Shown here one piece after another: positions 12,266 to 24,800 of a stretch of DNA of 64,000 nt. Under the pieces are notes generated by a model. It was given only the letters and a program-made list of their open reading frames with translations. It was not told where the DNA came from and searched no databases. Position numbers and translations under genes: made by a program. Source of the DNA: Cheiracanthium punctorium (lineage: Eukaryota; Arthropoda; Arachnida; Araneae; Cheiracanthiidae); assembly GCA_038373885.1 (NCBI GenBank), contig JAWZYV010013141.1, positions 496,001 through 560,000 of the forward strand, written 5' to 3'. Position 1 is the first letter of the stretch. Each line of letters opens with the position of its first letter.

Positions 12266-13886
12266 ATTATTCATCGATTAAAATTTATTTAAATGTTTGG
12301 TAATGATCTCAATCGTAAGTGTTCGGAAAGTCAAGTGGAGTCACTCCAGATTTTTTGTGTAGTTAGGACCAATCAAACTTTTTGCAAATATGACATAAAC
12401 GCTCACAATACTGTGGAAGCACTCAATTATCAAATAAAAGTTCTTGAAAATAGGATGGCATATAATGATAAAAGTCAATAAATTATAACTGAACATTTTT
12501 TTTTTTGATACCATGTTTATAACAATTGAAAACAAATCTGAAATAATTAAATTGTCACAATTAATTTCTTTTTTTAAAAACTGAATCAATGGATTCCGAT
12601 ATGCGATTTTCAACGTGCAACTGGGTTGTGAATGGAACTGGTTTCATGAGCTCATATTGACCCTTAGGGCAGAGGTTGTGTATCCCTTATTTAAATCAAA
12701 GATTCTTAAATTTTTTTTTATATAATTCATTATTAAAATCTGATTTAAACCAATTGATTTTGCTGGATGGTCAAACCAATTGATATAGTTCGAGGCAAGC
12801 CCGGGGAATTATCGAGACTCAACTGTATGCTATTACTATGTACAGTACTGTGTGCTCAATTTAAAAAAGTGTATGTAGCATTTATAGTTCTAGAGGAGCA
12901 CTGAAAAGATTTCCAATACTTTATGCTCTATGGGCAGTCATTTGTTAAAGCGTATTTTAGAAATATTCGACTATTTGAAATGAAACAAAATTGATATATG
13001 CTATCATGGAAAATAATTTCTGTATTATCCCATAAATATGCTTTATTACTACGAAATTTATATATGTTATTCCTTAAATTTCTATATGTCTACAGGAGCA
13101 CTCAAAAGAATTTCATTGCATTACTGTCTATGGCAGCGTAGTAATATTAATCCCGGGGCTTCCAATTCTTCTCCATTATATAGTACTTGCTCTCCTTCGT
13201 ACCAAAATGTAGGTTTTTCTTGATTTTGCTCCGAAACCCATTTTTCAAAACATACTTTGCTCATTGACGACTGAAAATTAGCTAGCTCTGCAATTTTCAG
13301 CAGTTGGAAAGTGCATTTCTCAAGGCAATTCTCCCTTTACCTCTCAAAGCAAGGACACAGAAATGATGAGAAGTCCCACTGCAGAAACACAATGAAAGAA
13401 GTCAGTGCAAAACAAGCCTTTACAGACAGAATGCTCAGCAACCAATTGCAAAATTGCACGTTAAAGACTGTGTTAAAGATTGTTCCATGCCAACAAACAG
13501 TAACAATGCCAGCATTTAAAAAAAAAAATATAACTTATTTATTAATGTAGTTTATCCATGAAAACTTTCAAAGAGGTCCCAAATGCCATTTTGGATTCTT
13601 CACTTAACATTGTTTGATCACGGTAGATTCGAAGCTGGATTCCTGTGAGGAAATTTGAGAGGGAGAATTATGAGAGACCATTCTCTGCATCCAATATTCA
13701 TCCTGATCATAGTTTCTAAGCCCTGGTAAAACCATATTTTAAAAATTTGCCCCTCTTCCACACGTTTTAGCATTATCGTACAGTTATGTATGATGTATTT
13801 TTTCATTGGTGTACCTACTATTCAAAACCACACGTGATTGTTTGTACTTTCACATATTTTAATAAAATTATTTTTAAGTACATGAA

Positions 13887-14608
13887 TACAGTAACCTCCC
13901 ACTTATATGACTTTCAAGGGACAGTAGAAAAAAGTCGTATAACTGAGAGACCGTCTTATTATGCAACTTTATCAATTATTTTACTTATAGTAAAAAATAT
14001 GTTTTGAGTACTATGGGCATATTTCAACAAAATTTATAAAACATGAAATAATTAACCAAAGTTCACAAAATGCAAACTTGTAGTGCATTTACCACTATAT
14101 GATTTCATCATTAATAGCCCAGAAATTTAGATAAATGTTATCCATTATTGATTATACACTTTAACAATAGTAAAAGGATCAAGGTAAGAAAACAGGCATG
14201 ATTTGTACTTTAAAGATTATAAAATGAATTCTTGAGTGAGAAATGCTTTTTTTTTTTTTTTTTTTTTTTTTTTTTGGGGGGGGGGGGCAAGCTTACTAGG
14301 CATTGTCCACTATGACTGCCCAAAGGTGTTGTGGCCATTTTATTATAGGGGAACCCAGTTGGCAGCCAATGTTACCCCCTGTGAAGGGACGGACAAGTTA
14401 ACATCCATGCTCAAGGTGGGATTTGAACCCAGACCTAAGGCGTGATAGAATGGTTCTTAAGCCGCTACACCACCTGGGCAGTGAGTGAGAACTGTAAAAT
14501 TGCCTAAATCATTTCAAGCATCGTATAAGTGAGAGAAATTAAGCATTATTTCCCATAAAGCGTGGACAGGACCAAGTGAATTTGGCGTATAAGTGTGAGG
14601 TCATTGTA
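13887..14608 (+). mobile_element. TA-target MITE (mariner/Tc1-type), copy a, interrupted by a SINE
   Basis: Flanked by TA. The ends are CAGTAACCTCCCACTTATAT and the inverse of GTATAAGTGTGAGGTCATTG. The body is homologous to the element at 46664-47192, which lies in opposite orientation and lacks the 14.2-14.5 kb insertion. No transposase. Confidence 0.8.
14234..14491 (-). mobile_element. tRNA-derived SINE, family S2, nested in the MITE
   Basis: On the minus strand it begins TGCCCAGGTGGTGTAGCGGC (A-box region), has the B box GGGTTCAAATCCC about 50 bp on, a roughly 150-bp body, and ends in a C tract and a long A tail (poly-T on plus). The target duplication GAGTGAGAA lies at 14234-14242 and 14483-14491. 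The homologous uninterrupted MITE supplies the empty site. Confidence 0.85.
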
Positions 14609-14886
14609 TTTGATTAAATTAACTATGCATTCTTATCAAAATAACTAAATTAGATTACTAATTGCTATTAAATAGACATGCTCCAAAACTGCCTGCAGCA
14701 GTTAGGATCCTGTAATCCTTTTCATGTACAATATAACAAGTATATAAACATTTAGCTCTATACTCTTCAGCTAAAAGATGAAACAAATTTTATTCTTTTA
14801 CAGGGTCTCACAAAATTAAATTAATAGCTGTTTTTATACATTTGTCTTTAAGATTACCTTTAAAATCTCCTCAAGTGTAACGTTGC

Positions 14887-15047
14887 TGGGTTTTGGCCTG
14901 CCACGTGGCTATCGATTAAATGGTCTGGAGTTATGGCCAATTTTTTTTCCAGATGTAGCGTGACTACGCATGTGTTAGAAAACTTTAAAAAGATTCAGTG
15001 CCCAAGAAATCTCCCCTCAAATAGCTTTGCCTTAACCACTAAAATAA
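14887..15047 (+). mobile_element. 5'-truncated SINE, family S1
   Basis: Matches only the body of the S1 SINE (GGTCTGGAGTT, TTTCCAGATGTAGCGTGAC, ending TTTGCCTTAACCACT). The tRNA-like head is missing. Confidence 0.6.
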
Positions 15048-16373
15048 AATTTTGCCAGATGTAAATACAATGCATCGCCAAATTTGGCCCAAAGATATTT
15101 TTGTGTTTGAAAGTGTTCTATAAACTATGCCTTTTGCATGATTTAATTTTTTTTTTTTTGGTATTCATGCTGCAACACAAAAAAAAAAAATAAAAAAAAA
15201 ATCTGATCAGCCAACTATTCCTCTCCTCATAAAATAATTTTTTCACCATCTTCTCTTTTAAATGGAAAGCTATCTCTTTTGCAACAGTACAGTTGTTCAA
15301 TTCTCAGTTTGTTTTATGATTTTTAACTTGAAGCTTGCTTCACATTTACTTCTTTTTATTGTTATCATTAGTCTTATAAACAATGTGGAGCTTTACAAAT
15401 TTTATGCTGCTTACACTTATATAAATTGATCAGGAATGACACTACATGAAACGAAACTTTTTAGAGGTGTATATATAAGCAGGCCCTACCAGAGTGGGGA
15501 GGGCAGATGAGGTTTCGCCCCTGAGCTTGTATTCTGCTAAAGTGTGCCACTGAATTTTTCAGGCTGTGTTATGAATTTCATTTATAGATCTGCAATTGAA
15601 AAATTAATTAAATTTTGAATATACATAATTCTAGAATGATTTAGAAGGCAGAAATGTTAATTCTACCATTTAAATATTAGTATTTTAGTTAAAAAGTTGA
15701 ATACCTTTTCCTACAAATTTTTCATCCTTTCGTTGGAATGTTCTTTTGTAACCCCCCTCTCCCCAGAGAGAAAAGTACACTTGTTGGAATAGAGAAGTAA
15801 CCTCTGGGACAGTAGTACACCCGATTGCCAACTTTTGGTCTAAAGCATTATAACAGGACAACTGCTGTCCCAGCCAGCATCAAGAGGTTAAGTAACATTA
15901 GGATTTGGTAATTTTTTTTTTTTTTTTTTTTTTGTACTAAATATAGTAGCAATTTTGTTCACCCAAAAACATGAGAAAAGACAATATCTTGATGGTATTA
16001 TAACCTAGCATATATCAAAGTGAAAGAGGCAAGATATAATGAATTAACGGATTGTAATAGACTGAAATCTTAAAATGGTCATTAGCCAGTTTAAGTATCA
16101 TATCTGGACAATTCGCTTAATTTATAGAATTATAAGAAAAAACTCTTTTGCATTTTTTTTCTTTTATTTAAAATACACAGCATTAAAATGTTTTAAACAG
16201 AATAACTTAAAAATTGAACTCCAATTCAATAAACCAATAGCAAACATTTTGCAGTACAGTACGTTATTACTTCAAAAGGCTCAAAATGATATCTTATTAT
16301 CAGACCTAGCTAAAAAAGTCAAGTTTTTAGCTGTAGTCAAGTAAAAAAAAAAAAAATTGTTAATTTCAACATA

Positions 16374-16532
16374 TACAGTTGAACTTCATTATCTGGACTA
16401 CAAAACAATGCTGTCATGAGCGGAGAGTGGCGATGATCAAAGTTGCATATGCACAAAGTTGAGACTTAGAAAAACTGTCCCGATAACTGGTAATGTGAAA
16501 ACAGAGTGTTCAGATAATGAGGTCCGACTGTA
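16374..16532. mobile_element. Tigger/pogo-like MITE
   Basis: TA-flanked, 155 bp, with inverted ends CAGTTGAACTTCATTATCTG and CAGATAATGAGGTCCGACTG. The ends resemble the pogo/Tigger terminus consensus as I recall it. Half-copies of similar ends appear near 12800, 49743 and 60719. Confidence 0.75.
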
Positions 16533-18764
16533 ACGCTAATAAAATAGATAAATATACAATTTGTAATATGTCCTTGGTGAGTTAATGCATAAAAATAATT
16601 TTTTGTTCATTTAATTTAAAATAAATATATGTCAGTTAAATTTATACAAATATATAGTACAGGATTTGGAATTCACTATTCTTGTATTCTTGAAAGACAT
16701 ATCGTGCTATTACTTAAGATTATTTTTAAATGCTTTATTGATTTCAGATTAAATTTAATTAATCGAAATAAAAAATGAAGGTACAATAAAAAATTTTAGT
16801 CTAAATAATAATAATAAAACAATTATTTATGTTACTATTCAGTAACATGTTTTTTATCATAATGCATTTAAAATGTTACAAGATGGTAATTTAAATTAGT
16901 AATAATCAGAAAAGTACAATAGTATTACAACATTAAACACCTTTAAACATTAATACCTAAAACATTACAAAATGGAATTCAGAATTCAATATTTTAACAG
17001 AAATATCTCTAGTTATTTGAAAACGTAAAAATTGATACGTAAGTATGCTTTAAAAATTTATTAATTGCATTGTATTTAAAAAAAAAATATATATATACAC
17101 AAGTAAAGATTCAAATTAAAATAGCAGCTCTTCGAATTGTTCTTGATAGCAGGCTTGGAATTACAATAAATAGCTGTCGCCCCAAAATAAAGTAAAAATA
17201 TATAAGTAAATTTAAGATGACTTCCATAGACACACACTTAGATAACATTTCTATTGAGTAAAAATAGTGAATATGATAAATTTTTAATCTTAGAACTTTA
17301 GTACAAGCCTCATTGATATGTTAGAATTTACTTACAAAGCAACTCTTGTTGCAAATACTAAATTATGAGGTGTCAATTTAATTTGAAACAAACAAAAAAT
17401 TAGAAATAACATGATTAAAAGATTAGTTTTTAATCATGTTCCAATTAAGAAAAGTAATTGCCTCTAATAGAAGGATTTTCACCTAAATATTTTTGAATAA
17501 AAGTGAAAACTTCCTCCTTCATTTGGCAATACAAATTCACATATTTTTTACAAATATCCCCATAATTCCAAAATTCTGCCTTACATTACAAACAGTGAAA
17601 AATAATTTTATCTTCCAAATTCTTTTTCAACCAAATCAGTTCTTGTAGTAAAATATTAACATTCACTGTATCCCTTCCAAATAGATTGCACTGCCTATGA
17701 AAAATTTATATTCTATTTATATATAGTAAAATGACTGTTATAATATGATATATTCCTTAAAAATGAAAATTTTTAAATTGAAAAATTTATCAACTTCTAA
17801 TAGACTCCCGAAAAAGACCCCTTTGTCTAAAACAAAACATTAGTACACAGTGGATAATATTTAGAAACTTAAGAGAAAAAAAATAGAAATGCGATTCTTT
17901 AAAGCATTATCCAAGCCTGCTTAGCTAATGATAAATGAGGACATTAATAACTTTCTACTTTGATATACCTGAGTATAGCAGAATAAATAATAATAATAAA
18001 AAAATGGAATCGATGAAAGGAAAAATTTTCTAATACTGAGTATATAATTTACAGCATTAAATAAAGCAATAAAAGAGAAAAATGCACAAATAACTAATCT
18101 ACACATCACTGACATGTTATATAGATTATATATAACAGTTTCTATTAATTACCTAATGAAATCTATATACATATCCTATGAAACAATTGCTTTAACAGCA
18201 ATGCTCATTTAAAGAATGCCATATAAAGCTTTAGATTTAAAAATAATGGATGTCACTGGCCTCTAAAATTCATGTCACTGTTGACTACACAAGTGTCATA
18301 GAACAAAACAACTTTTTTTAAAACATGCTTGGAGAATCAACCCTTCACAGTTTTCTTAATCAAGAAGAAATAATAAAGGCCCATATTCACTTGTTAGATA
18401 ATACCATGCATGCAATTGGTAAAAATATTTAAATAATTGTTTTCCTACTTTATCACAGCCAACAGAAAGACTGGTCTTTTGTCGACCATGAAAATAGGGG
18501 GCTGGAATCATAAGGAACGTGTTTAAAATTTCCCAAGAAATTATTTTCTTTGCACCCTAATGGATAATGACATTTCCAGACAAGTGAGCAGTCTATCATT
18601 TGAATTAATATATTGCCCCTCACCATAAAATTTGCGGTGCTGTTAGTATGGTACACTAGTAAAGACGGGCCTTCACTGCTTCTACTATTCTGTCAGTGTT
18701 CCAATCTGGAAGATTAATGATCAGGAAAAATACCTGTAGAATAAATAGCTTTTACAAAAAGTCT
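16533..18764. other. Intergenic / LRRK 3' UTR, nothing further recognised
   Basis: Very AT-rich. The right part must hold the LRRK 3' UTR. No convincing minus-strand AATAAA is visible close to the stop; one at about 16732 would imply a 2-kb UTR. No genes or elements recognised. Confidence 0.45.
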
Positions 18765-18838
18765 TTAGAAGTTGTCGTCTTCAATACTATCTCCACTTGT
18801 CACTGGGATTTTCTTTGAGCTGGTGAGTCTTTTACCAG
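18765..18838 (-). CDS. Lrrk: LRRK putative last coding exon, acidic tail
   Basis: After the acceptor gaaacag, 74 nt reads (T)GKRLTSSKKIPVTSGDSI then EDDNF and TAA. It is in phase with the previous exon only if the missing base at about 19003 is restored. The acceptor has a weak pyrimidine tract. A second possible acceptor (aattatatag) lies upstream but gives no workable phase. If the TAG at 18991 is real, this is 3' UTR. Confidence 0.5.
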
Positions 18839-21800
18839 CTGTTTCAGTCAATGCATCTGGCAGCTCAATCATGGTCTATATAATTGAGCCAACCAGAAAT
18901 CTAAAGCTTTAATGTCATATATATCACAATTAGTATGAACATTTTTTTTTATGAGATTACTTTCTTCTTCGGTTAAAGTTGAAAGCCATGCTAACCCGAA
19001 GCCCAGTTATCTGCTCTCCACAACAGTAAGTACATATTGTCTTGTAGAAGAGCAGGAGCATTTATTGAAGCATAGCGTCCAATTAGATTTCTATAGCCTT
19101 TGCCTACAGTTGCTATGTAAGGAATCGAATTGTTATTCTGTGCAGGGCAGTCTTTGTTTTCAGGTATCTTCCTGCTTATTAGAGGTAGTATTGCTTTCAC
19201 TTCCTCCTCAAAAGGCCTAAACACTGTTACAGGCCTCATAGTAGTGCCTTCGGCAACAACTATGCATCCCCAGGTTGTACCGATGTAGAGGTCACTACCT
19301 ACACTAGCCATAGCTGTTACTTGGCATCTTCCAGCTGAAAAATTAAAGCTCATTCAGAAATAATAGATACATAGTAAATGGCAAAATATAATTTGATAAC
19401 TAAATTTTTTAAGAATTAAATAAACTTACGATTTCAAATCAATTAAAATTATTTATTAGCAAATGACAAAGTGGAATAATTCTGTGTTTATTTACCATGA
19501 ATTTGTGCAACAGAATTCTCTAATTCAAATAATTCTGAAAATGCAAGCTACTCTTTCTGCAATGATGAGTAAACTCCCAAAATATCATTTATTATATTTT
19601 TTACATAGTTACCTCTGAATGACTTAGATGTTTGGTCTTAAGCATAGCAGGTTTGAAATCAACCTACTGTTGTTAGAAAAATACACTTTGATGCTAAAAT
19701 TATAGCATTATTCACAAACCGTCGAAGACAACACTATATTAAGGGTTAAAATGACCCTTGTCATGATTCTAGCATTGAAACACAAGCATGTATTTAAAAC
19801 ATGTAGCATGCATCTAAGTACAATTTGTCAAGAATATATTTCACATGATTCATTTATTTAGAAGTATACAATATCAGTCAGCAGTAGTTTCCAACTTATG
19901 ACCTATTGCATGGGTCAATAAAAAACAAAATAAAACTTAGATGCACATACAGCAACCTACCTCTCGCGACATAATCTTATTTAAAATTTTTCAGATGGCA
20001 AATGATTATAAAAGACATACATATTTAGCGTGACTCATAAAGTAACTACAGCCCCACCACGGCTGAGTGGATAAGGCACTCAAAATTAGATGACTGAAGT
20101 GTGAAGGTCACAAGTTTGGGCGCCGTTGTGCAGCTGTTAATCTAACAGTCTGGAGTTTCGGTCGGTTTTCTCCAGATGTAACGTAATATGCATTAAGGCA
20201 CCTTAGAAAGACCAAGGCAGCCCCCCCCCCAGGCAGATAACCCTCTTGCAGCTTTGCCTTAATACACACAGTACACAATAAATTAATTTTTTTTCCTGGA
20301 TAATTATTCTATTATTAATCTAGGCAGGAGCGGAGCTGGGGAAAAAGAGATATTAAGATAAACCCCCCCCACCCTTTCCAAAATTTTACGAATTAGCTTT
20401 ATGTCATTTAGAAGTTCTGCTTATTTACTTACAACTTATTTCATCATACCTTTCCTCCCAAAATATTTTCCTGGTAGTGCCACTGAATCTTGGAGCCATT
20501 TTTCTAATTCACTTTATTTTCAGTCCATATATTTATTATTATAGTTGCTTCTTCAGAATTTCAAAATGCATATTTATTTTTTTAAAATGCCTTTTTTTTG
20601 ACTTCTTGAATAAACAAGACTGAAAACTGCAATACCAATTTAGGAAGAATTACAATTTGGTAAAAAATGAGACTGGGTTTCATTTTTGGCATCATTTTAA
20701 ATTCTGTACAATAAAATTGAATTAGAGATTGAAAAAAAAAACAGCTGTTAGATACTTACGACTTAAATGTTCTTCAATGCTAATTGACATAAGACTCTCT
20801 GAACAAGGAGCTAGTTTGGAACAATCTAACTTATGCAAAATGGTTCTGTTTGCCGTATCCCACTGATAGACAACACAACCTAGTAAGAAGAGTCCATATT
20901 TATTTATTTAATTTTTTTTATCACAGTTCAAAGAAGTAAAATATTTATTTTACTTCTTTAAATGCTATACATGCAAATAAAGGCTATTAATTTTAGTTAC
21001 AGTTATTTAAATGGAATGGAAAAAAGAGCTTTCTATGAGATTTCAACATATATACTCAAAAAATATCTCTTGTCTTTCAGCAGTCTCTTGTCTTTCATAA
21101 ATAAAATATTTATTTTACTTCTTTAAATGCTATACATGCAAATAAAGGCTATTAATTTTAGTTACAGCTATTTAAATGAAATGGAAAAAAGAACTTTCTA
21201 TGAGATTTCAACATATATACTCAAAAATATCTCTTGTCTTTCAGCTTCTTCTTCTTAAGAAAGAAGAATTGTCATGCAATGCAAATATCCACCAATAAAA
21301 GAATAAGTTTCATTAATGTAAAAATAATGGAGCTTGAGTATTTCAGCACTGATGGCGATGTTTAATACCTCATTGAAACTGGTCTTGATTTATTCTTTGG
21401 AATTTCTTCAAAAAATACTTTTCAATCTAATATTTCTTATATATTGTAGATAATTTTAAAATGGATTAAGTAAGAAGAGTCAGATACCTGGATAAACATA
21501 AGACCAAACAATAGGCTTCTCAGCAAACCCTCCAACAAGCTGATAAACATCCAAATTATCAACAACAGGATCATAATGATAAACTATCTCTTGGCTTCTT
21601 ACAACAGAGTCTGTGGCTGAGTATATTGATATTTTGCCCTGTGTCTGACCACACCATAATTCACAGCTGAAAAAGAGGATTTTGAAAATAAAAAAAATCA
21701 TACTCACACAGTTGTAAAAAATTGATATAATGCATGTCAGCAACATCAGTAGATGTAAATGAGTGCATTAAAAAAACTCTTAAAATTTGCTTCTACAGAG

Positions 21801-24800
21801 ATAAAGTATTCTACCTTACCCGAGTAGCACAACTAGTTCAAAAAACGTTTAAATTACGTTGGAAACACGTTTTTTGACGCTAAAAAACGTGTTTTAAACG
21901 TTTTTTGGACTAATTGTGCTACTAGGGTAGTACAAAATTTCTGTATTTAAGAGATCTTGGTTATTTTTTAAATTGAATCTGGCTACCTTAGAAACAGTAT
22001 CAATCTATTTATAAAGTAACATGCAGTAACTGTTCACTTTTGCAACTGTGATGCTTAAGTGGTTTTCCAATGTACTAGGAATAGGAAAATAATGCTTTAA
22101 ATCAGGGGTGGGCAACCTCTTTAAAAAAAAAAAAATCTACAGGTGCCACTTCCAACTTTTCCAAAGTACTAAAAAATAAAAAAGTGGGAAAATGTTATTT
22201 ATTGGTTAGTTTATGCAAGTAACACATCCCCCCCCCACTCAAGTCTAAATAGTGGATATTTCAAAAATAATATAATAAATAAAACAAAGTTACAAAGGTT
22301 CAGTCAGCAAGTTTACATACAAAATAAAAATGAATAACTTGGAACATTTAATTCTAAGTAATTATAAAACAGTCAGCACTTCGCTTTTGAACTAGTAGTT
22401 TCTTTTTTTTTTTTCTTTTACCAAGTTATCTATATTAGGATTAGCTGCCATATATGCTAACAAAATAAGTGTTTTAGGTGCATATCAATTGCTCCTGAAT
22501 GATATTTTTAATTTATTATGTTCACAATAGAAAACATTTGTTCACAAACATATGTTGATCCAAACCAGCAACACTATCTGACAGCCTATCTGTGAAAAAA
22601 TTTGGAAAATTGCTTACTGATACACATTTCCAAAATTCAATATAATTTGGACTATTTGCACTTAAGTTGCTTATATTTATTTGTTGTAGTATCGAGCTGT
22701 AGTTCAATAATTTCCATTTGGATTTCAGGTGAGTAACAATTAATGTCTTCCATACAAATTGAGAAAGGATTTGTGAAAAGATCATAATTTTTGTATCATC
22801 TTGAAAATCTTCAAATCCAGCACTGAATGAATCCTGCAAAATAGATATTAAATTTTTAAATCTATCATAGTTCAGAGGATTATTGACTTTGGTAGCTAGC
22901 TCCTGCATTAATGCAAAAGGCATCACTTTTTTCCCCCCTCCAAAATCAAAACAAAAAAGCAAAAGTTTGTCAACAAAAGATGATATAAGACCAAATAGAG
23001 TAGGAAATATGCAATCTTTTTCCTGTAATCTTATGTAAATGCCCCATAATATCAGTGAGAAAGGCTAAATCCCAGTACCATCTTCATTCTTGAGTAGCAA
23101 GCACTCACTGAGCAGTTCATAGTTTTCTTCCAAATATTTTAAAACATTCCCTCAAATTCCAAAATCTTGTGAATGCATATTCTTTGGAAAGCCAATAAAC
23201 ACTAAAATGAAGGAGTAACTCGGCAACCTCTTCCATTTCTTCTGGAAAAAAGCTCACGGAATCATTGTTGACTCAGAGTTTGTGCTCATATTTTATTGAT
23301 ACAGTATACTACAGGGCCAACAATAGAAGACAGATTTATGTCCTTGACACAAAGAGCTTCTTGATGGATAATACAACATCACTTAAACTTTTCTTCCTAA
23401 ATAATTTTCAAGCAAAGTAACAAAACCATTTTTTCAGCTAAATATGTACAGGTGCACATATTCCCATCTGTACATACACTAATTTTGGCCACTCTACTTA
23501 TATAACAGTTTTAAGTTCTTCAAAAATGTCTTCACCTGTAATTAAAAATAGTTGGCACAAATTAAGAAGTTCTTACACAATCAAAATTATTGTTTGTGTA
23601 TTGCATGAATATGCTTAACTGCACATTGTCTGTGATATCGCAGATTTCATCCAAAGCTAATGAAAAGTTTTTGCAATAATGTTGTCCAGAGACAATTTGT
23701 GTGCCAACATCCTGCCCCACCTATATGATGCATGATGGTATTTCTAGACAATATTTATCAACCATATTTTTCATGTTTATATCACTGACATTTTAGGCAA
23801 ATATTAAAAGGGTATTTTTTATTATCTCGACAGAATAGAGATTTTTCTTGCTGACTAACAACAGAGAAAGTACATAAGAATCCTTCACCATAGTTTCCAT
23901 TTTGTTATTTCTCTGCTGAAACAAGGTTTGTTGGGAGACTAAAGATTTCTTTATTATTATTATTATTATTATTATTAATAAATTCTATTTGCAGGTATGA
24001 TCCAACAGGATATTTACTGCTGAAATCACTATGCAGTTGTTTGAAATGTCGATCCATGCTAAATTTTTTTGATACTGTAACACAAACTCCAGGCTTGGAA
24101 GTATTATGATGCATAAACAAAAATTGTTCTTTTCACGTTATTTTAAAACCACAAATTGCGATGTCATCCTCACATTTTGCTGTACCTAGACATGGAATTT
24201 CATTTGCTTGGGGAATATGTGCACCTGTGAAAGCTCTTGTTACCTTATTGTTTGAACCACCTACATATATATTGACAAATTTTCACGCATTTTAATTACT
24301 TCTTAAAAGTATAATTTTTTAAGGAGCAAATTTATCACTATAAACTTAATAAAATAATACAAAGTATTGCAGAAAGAAAATAGGCATAAATACTAGGAAA
24401 AACACAACTGAATTATTAAATTAAATAACAACGGATAACAAAATGCAGTCAATGTACCTTTTATTTCCCAAGTCAATAGCTGTAATACAGAATATAGATC
24501 CTCCTTTGTTGGCAAGTTCTTCAATATTGTAGTGATCACTGTCTTTCACTAATGGATCACTGGGTTTATCTTCATTTTCTGGGGTCTTTTGGCTTTCAGT
24601 ACAGCATAACCATAACTGACCACCACTTGTAGCCATAGCAACTCCATTCTGACCAGGCAAAGTGCACATACTCCGAATGGCAGATACAGTAGGAGCATGA
24701 GGATCTACAGAAAAGGATGTTGTCATGGTGTGATCTGCAATGCTAAAAAGAAAAAATAAAGAAATAGCTTAATGATTGAACTATTTATTTGGTGAAATTT

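Noticed and set aside
14380..14482. Functional tRNA gene on the minus strand
   Set aside because: The A and B boxes are good, but it is joined to a SINE body and an A tail, and is flanked by target duplications within a MITE.
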